From: Desulfobacula sp.
GTDB lineage: Bacteria; Desulfobacterota; Desulfobacteria; Desulfobacterales; Desulfobacteraceae
Direction: 5' to 3'
Assembly (NCBI GenBank): GCA_018702715.1
Contig: JABIYQ010000457.1
Location: 1 to 8,151 of the forward strand
DNA: 8,151 nucleotides
The notes below the pieces were generated by a model that worked only from the letters and a program-made list of their open reading frames with translations, made no database searches and was not told where the DNA came from. Position numbers and translations under genes: made by a program. Below, piece by piece: positions 5,970 to 8,151 of this stretch. Numbering within the stretch: the stretch's first letter is position 1; every line of letters starts with the position of its first letter.

Positions 5970-6914
5970 GTGAAAGCAGCAGAAATTACAATTGTTGATT
6001 CCAGCCCCAGGGACGGGCCTGTGGGGTTGCCTAAAATACGTACGGCTGAGAAAATAGCCCTTGCAAACAGCCTTATGGAAAGCGGGGTGACCAAAATTGA
6101 CTGTGTCGGTTTTACCCATCCTCGTATCAGGCCTGAATATGCCGATGCAGAAAAGGTTGTCAATTCAATTGACAAACGGCCCGGTGTCACAATAATCGGC
6201 ATGGCTCCCAATGAAATAGCATGTCGAAGGGCTCTAGACACCAGTGTTGATGAAATCGGTGTTCTGGTTGCAGGAACCGAGTCATTTAACAGGGCCCTTC
6301 TGGGTATCAGCATTAAAAAAGCGCTTTTCAAAACCATTCCGGCCATTATTCAGGTATGTAAGGAAAGGGGGAAGACCATCAGAGCTTTTCTGACTTCCGC
6401 ATTCTGGTGCCAATTTGAAGGAAGGGTTGCAATCAATGATCTTGTTGAACTTGTCAGTAAACTATCCTTTCTGGGTGTAAATGAAATTTCTCTTGTGGAT
6501 ACACCTGGAATGGTTAATCCTAATCAGGTCAAGGAAACTGTTTTTGCACTACAGGAGCTTAAACTTGACACAAATCTGGCGGTTCATTTTCATAACACCA
6601 CGGGTTTGGGATTAGTGAATTGTCTTGCCGCCTATGAAGCGGGTATCCGTATTTTTGATACAGCCATAAACGGATTAAGCGGCACGCCTTATGGTGCGCC
6701 TGCCATGGAGGTCGGTTCATGGAATGTGCCCACAGAGGATCTGGTTTACATGTTTGAGCAACTAGGGGTGAATACCGGTATCGACATAGATGCAATAGCT
6801 GATTCAGCCAGACTGGCACAGAACATTGCCGGCCGTCCATTATCAGGACATCTGATCAAAGCAAGGAAGGCATTTTTACCTTCCGAATTTTCAAATCCTC
6901 TATCCTTCAACTGA
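5970..6914 (+). CDS. HMG-CoA-lyase-like (DRE-TIM) carbon-carbon lyase lacking the catalytic cysteine
   Basis: This 314-residue TIM-barrel metalloenzyme resembles 3-hydroxy-3-methylglutaryl-CoA lyase, which cleaves a 3-hydroxyacyl-CoA into acetyl-CoA and a carbonyl product. Seen directly, numbered from GTG 5970: first strand EITIVDSSPRDG with R14 and D15 (metal ligand and catalytic Arg), IDCVGFTHP at 43-51 (family IEATSFVSP, so the conserved Glu is D44), EISLVDTPGM (172-181), AVHFHNTTG (204-212) with metal ligands H206 and H208, and the C-terminal TEDLVYMFEQLG typical of HMG-CoA lyase. In the mobile glycine loop the family GGCPYA is SGTPYG: the catalytic cysteine is T239, followed by about four extra residues before the conserved Asn (N252). 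It is therefore probably not a true HMG-CoA lyase; another 3-hydroxyacyl-CoA lyase or aldolase is likelier. It is preceded by its own sigma-54 promoter. An ATG at 5880 is a less likely start. Confidence 0.88.
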   Translation: MKAAEITIVDSSPRDGPVGLPKIRTAEKIALANSLMESGVTKIDCVGFTHPRIRPEYADAEKVVNSIDKRPGVTIIGMAPNEIACRRALDTSVDEIGVLVAGTESFNRALLGISIKKALFKTIPAIIQVCKERGKTIRAFLTSAFWCQFEGRVAINDLVELVSKLSFLGVNEISLVDTPGMVNPNQVKETVFALQELKLDTNLAVHFHNTTGLGLVNCLAAYEAGIRIFDTAINGLSGTPYGAPAMEVGSWNVPTEDLVYMFEQLGVNTGIDIDAIADSARLAQNIAGRPLSGHLIKARKAFLPSEFSNPLSFN

Positions 6915-6926
6915 TTTGATAATCAG
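6911..6926 (+). repeat. Small hairpin over the lyase stop codon
   Basis: CTGATT and AATCAG form a perfect 6-bp stem with a TGAT loop, covering the TGA stop of the lyase gene. It is AT-rich and has no following T run, so a terminator role is doubtful. Confidence 0.4.
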
Positions 6927-6941
6927 CATGATACCGTTTCA

Positions 6942-6977
6942 TCTTTAAACTAACGACCCCTATGAACAGTTTAAAGA
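6942..6977. repeat. Inverted repeat with 10-bp arms downstream of the lyase gene
   Basis: TCTTTAAACT (6942-6951) and AGTTTAAAGA (6968-6977) are perfectly complementary around a 16-base loop. The stem is weak (three G-C pairs) and no T tract follows. It may be a 3' stem that protects the transcript end or a regulatory site; its GTTTAAA core resembles the half-sites of the nearby activator repeats. Confidence 0.45.
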
Positions 6978-7033
6978 AATATTATAACTATATTGACTGC
7001 TGATGATCGTTCTTTTCCCAACTTCCTGAATAT

Positions 7034-7050
7034 TGTTTAATAATTAAACG
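7034..7050. promoter_or_regulatory. Candidate activator site, distal copy (TGTTTA-N5-TAAACG)
   Basis: This has the same half-sites and 5-bp spacer as 7075-7091 and 4353-4369, with the final A replaced by G; the inner part (GTTTAAT, A, ATTAAAC) is a perfect palindrome. Its centre is 41 bp upstream of the proximal copy, close to four helical turns, so two dimers would lie on the same face of the DNA. It is centred near -147 from the predicted start at 7189. Confidence 0.55.
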
Positions 7051-7074
7051 ATATTTGTGCTTATCAATAAAAGC

Positions 7075-7091
7075 TGTTTAATATATAAACA
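7075..7091. promoter_or_regulatory. Candidate activator site, proximal copy (TGTTTA-N5-TAAACA)
   Basis: This is a perfect inverted repeat, extended by one further C-G pair on the outside (7074 and 7092). It is centred near -106 from the predicted sigma-54 start at 7189, almost the same offset as the site in the divergent spacer from its own promoter (about -108). Confidence 0.62.
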
Positions 7092-7155
7092 GTCTTCATT
7101 GTCTGTGATTCATAAAACGGGTAAAACCCTGTATTCAGTGCTGATTCATTCATAG

Positions 7156-7177
7156 GCAATACTGGCACCAGTATTGC
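7156..7177. repeat. Perfect inverted repeat superimposed on the sigma-54 promoter
   Basis: GCAATACTGG (7156-7165) and CCAGTATTGC (7168-7177) are exact reverse complements around a 2-base CA spacer. The right arm supplies the -12 element and the left arm supplies the -24 GG. The centre is only 2 bases, so it is more likely a protein-binding or promoter symmetry than an RNA hairpin; the predicted transcript begins downstream of it. Confidence 0.75.
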
Positions 7178-7178
7178 A
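7163..7178 (+). promoter_or_regulatory. Full-consensus sigma-54 (-24/-12) promoter of the MttB-family gene
   Basis: TGGCACCAGTATTGCA matches TGGCAC-N5-TTGCW at every defined position with exact GG-N10-GC spacing. The predicted start is near 7189, about 180 bases before ATG 7369. Two candidate activator sites lie 72 to 130 bases upstream of the -24 element. The promoter is embedded in a perfect inverted repeat (7156-7177). Confidence 0.88.
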
Positions 7179-7207
7179 TATATTTCCATCCGAGGGGCTG
7201 GTGTTAT

Positions 7208-7267
7208 ATTTCCCGGAATATTCTATATCTAAAGCTGCATAGGAACTGCAGTATTAATCCGGGAAAT
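7208..7267 (+). repeat. Long stem in the 5' leader of the MttB-family gene
   Basis: ATTTCCCGGA (7208-7217) pairs perfectly with TCCGGGAAAT (7258-7267), enclosing 40 bases. Inside lies a smaller stem, CTGCA (7235-7239) with TGCAG (7247-7251). The position, fully within the predicted transcript and about 100 bases before ATG 7369, suggests a folded leader. No T run follows, so it does not look like an intrinsic terminator, and it matches no riboswitch class I can recognise. Confidence 0.55.
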
Positions 7268-7368
7268 TGAAAATGGCCATTTAACTGAATTCAGCCAATT
7301 TGAACAATGCAGGCAATGTCAAAAATTATGTCGTTGAACTGAAATATAAACAAACGGGAGAGGATATT

Positions 7369-8151
7369 ATGGGTATAAAGCCATTGGGAGGAAGAACCCT
7401 TAAAGTGCTCGGCAAAAAAGATATTCAGATGGTGAATGAGACAGCCATGGAAATTTTGAAAGATCCCGGTTTCAAGGTTCAGCACGAGGAAGCATTAAAT
7501 TTATTTCAGCAGGCCGGTGCAGATGTGGACTTTAAAAAGCAGATGGTTCATATCCCTGAGTTTCTTGTAGAAAAGGCTCTGAACAGTGCTCCCCGCTTTA
7601 TAACAGTTTGCGGAAGAGAGTCTAAATGTGATTTGAAATCGTTCAATGGTGTTCACTACAGTGGTGGGCACGGGGCCACTTTTATCATGGATATTGAGAC
7701 AGGAAAACGCAGATCTGCTGTAAAAAAGGATCTAGAAAATAATGTTTTGATCCATGATGCCCTGGAAAACTCCCATATGATTTATCCTGAAATTTATCCC
7801 CAGGATGTTCCTGAAAAAGCTTTGGACAGGCATATATCAGAGGCATTGCTGAGTAACACAATGAAACCGGTTATTGCAACAGCATATGATGGCGCAGGAG
7901 CAAGGGATCTCATTGACATGGGAATCGCCATTGCCGGAAGCCGGGAAGCACTTAAAAAAAGACCCATGTTCACATGCAGCTTTGGTATGATAAGTCCTTT
8001 TGTATATGAGCCTGCCAGAATTGATGCTTTGATGGAAATGTCCCGGTTTGGTATCCCCTTCCAGATCTATACAATACCAGGAGCAGGTACATCAGCTCCC
8101 GTGACCCTTGCTGGCACCCTGGCACTTTCAGTGGCAGAACTTTTATCAGGA
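7369..8151 (+). CDS. MttB-family (trimethylamine/quaternary amine) methyltransferase, N-terminal part
   Basis: The first 261 codons are present and the frame is open to the right edge. MttB-family proteins are TIM-barrel enzymes that transfer a methyl group from methylated amines such as trimethylamine, glycine betaine or carnitine to a corrinoid protein. Seen here: an N-terminal helical segment (ETAMEILKDPGFKVQHEEAL), the YSGGHGATFIMDIETGKRR region (about 104-122), and GAGTSAPVTLAGTLALSVAE near the edge, which matches the family AGATAPVTLAG...AEVLAG segment. ATG 7369 has GGGAG and GAGG in 7356-7363. No in-frame TAG occurs here, but the pyrrolysine position of true MttB lies further downstream, so whether this is a Pyl enzyme or a non-Pyl MtgB-type enzyme (common in sulfate reducers) cannot be told. 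A corrinoid-protein partner would be expected beyond the edge. Confidence 0.93.
   Translation, partial: MGIKPLGGRTLKVLGKKDIQMVNETAMEILKDPGFKVQHEEALNLFQQAGADVDFKKQMVHIPEFLVEKALNSAPRFITVCGRESKCDLKSFNGVHYSGGHGATFIMDIETGKRRSAVKKDLENNVLIHDALENSHMIYPEIYPQDVPEKALDRHISEALLSNTMKPVIATAYDGAGARDLIDMGIAIAGSREALKKRPMFTCSFGMISPFVYEPARIDALMEMSRFGIPFQIYTIPGAGTSAPVTLAGTLALSVAELLSG

Larger units (their letters stand above)
6915..7368. other. 454-bp gene-free regulatory region before the MttB-family gene
   Basis: No frame here gives a convincing protein: the ATG frames are 13 codons or shorter and lack ribosome binding sites. In order the region holds two AT-rich inverted repeats just after the lyase gene, two TGTTTA-N5-TAAACR candidate activator sites, a full-consensus sigma-54 promoter inside a perfect palindrome, and a leader of about 180 bases containing a strong inverted repeat. 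No recognizable cobalamin or SAM riboswitch core was seen. Confidence 0.7.

Noticed and set aside
6942..6977. Intrinsic terminator of the lyase gene
   Set aside because: The stem is perfect but AT-rich with a 16-base loop and has no T tract after it, so it is listed only as an inverted repeat.
6963..7004. 13-codon frame starting ATG 6963
   Set aside because: No ribosome binding site, too short, and it begins inside an inverted repeat; nothing supports translation.
7189..7368. Cobalamin riboswitch in the methyltransferase leader
   Set aside because: This was considered because the enzyme family depends on a corrinoid protein, but no B12-box-like or other known riboswitch core could be seen.
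7369..8151. Calling the methyltransferase a pyrrolysine-containing trimethylamine methyltransferase
   Set aside because: No in-frame TAG occurs in the visible part and the diagnostic position lies outside the window, so only the family can be named.

Overview
The window looks like an accessory catabolic locus from an anaerobic, moderately AT-rich bacterium. The closest impression is a sulfate-reducing Desulfobacterota (Desulfobacteraceae-like), because it combines an MttB-family methyltransferase, a one-chain ADP-forming acyl-CoA synthetase, a CoxSML-type molybdenum hydroxylase and heavy sigma-54 control. This assignment is inference; no rRNA or marker gene is present.

Layout. Positions 1-4218 hold a leftward (minus-strand) operon, in transcription order: an ADP-forming acyl-CoA synthetase (4218-2074), a small CoxG/SRPBCC protein (2063-1599), the FAD subunit (1586-714) and 2Fe-2S subunit (649-173) of a molybdenum hydroxylase, and the first 53 codons of its molybdopterin-binding large subunit, cut by the window edge (159-1). 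A 181-bp divergent spacer (4219-4399) separates it from a rightward gene for a sigma-54-dependent activator with a PAS-like N-terminus (4400-5764). Next are an HMG-CoA-lyase-like TIM-barrel lyase (best start GTG 5970, end 6914), a 454-bp intergenic region without a gene (6915-7368), and the first 261 codons of an MttB/trimethylamine-methyltransferase family protein (7369 to the right edge).

Regulation ties the window together. Each of the three enzyme units is preceded by a sigma-54 -24/-12 promoter with exact GG-N10-GC spacing: 4279-4264 (minus), 5834-5849 (plus) and 7163-7178 (plus, a full consensus match). The sequence TGTTTA-N5-TAAACA occurs once in the divergent spacer (4353-4369) and in two copies before the methyltransferase gene (7034-7050, one mismatch; 7075-7091). 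Two of these sites sit at almost the same distance, about -107, from the predicted start of the promoter they would serve. The simplest reading is that the local activator binds this repeat and switches on the locus in response to a substrate or intermediate.

Functional reading (inference). Acyl-CoA formation, an acyl-CoA carbon-carbon lyase, a molybdenum hydroxylase or aldehyde oxidoreductase, and a corrinoid-type N-methyltransferase could together dismantle a methylated (quaternary) amine acid. The lyase lacks the catalytic cysteine of true HMG-CoA lyase, so its substrate is probably different. The real substrate cannot be read from this window.
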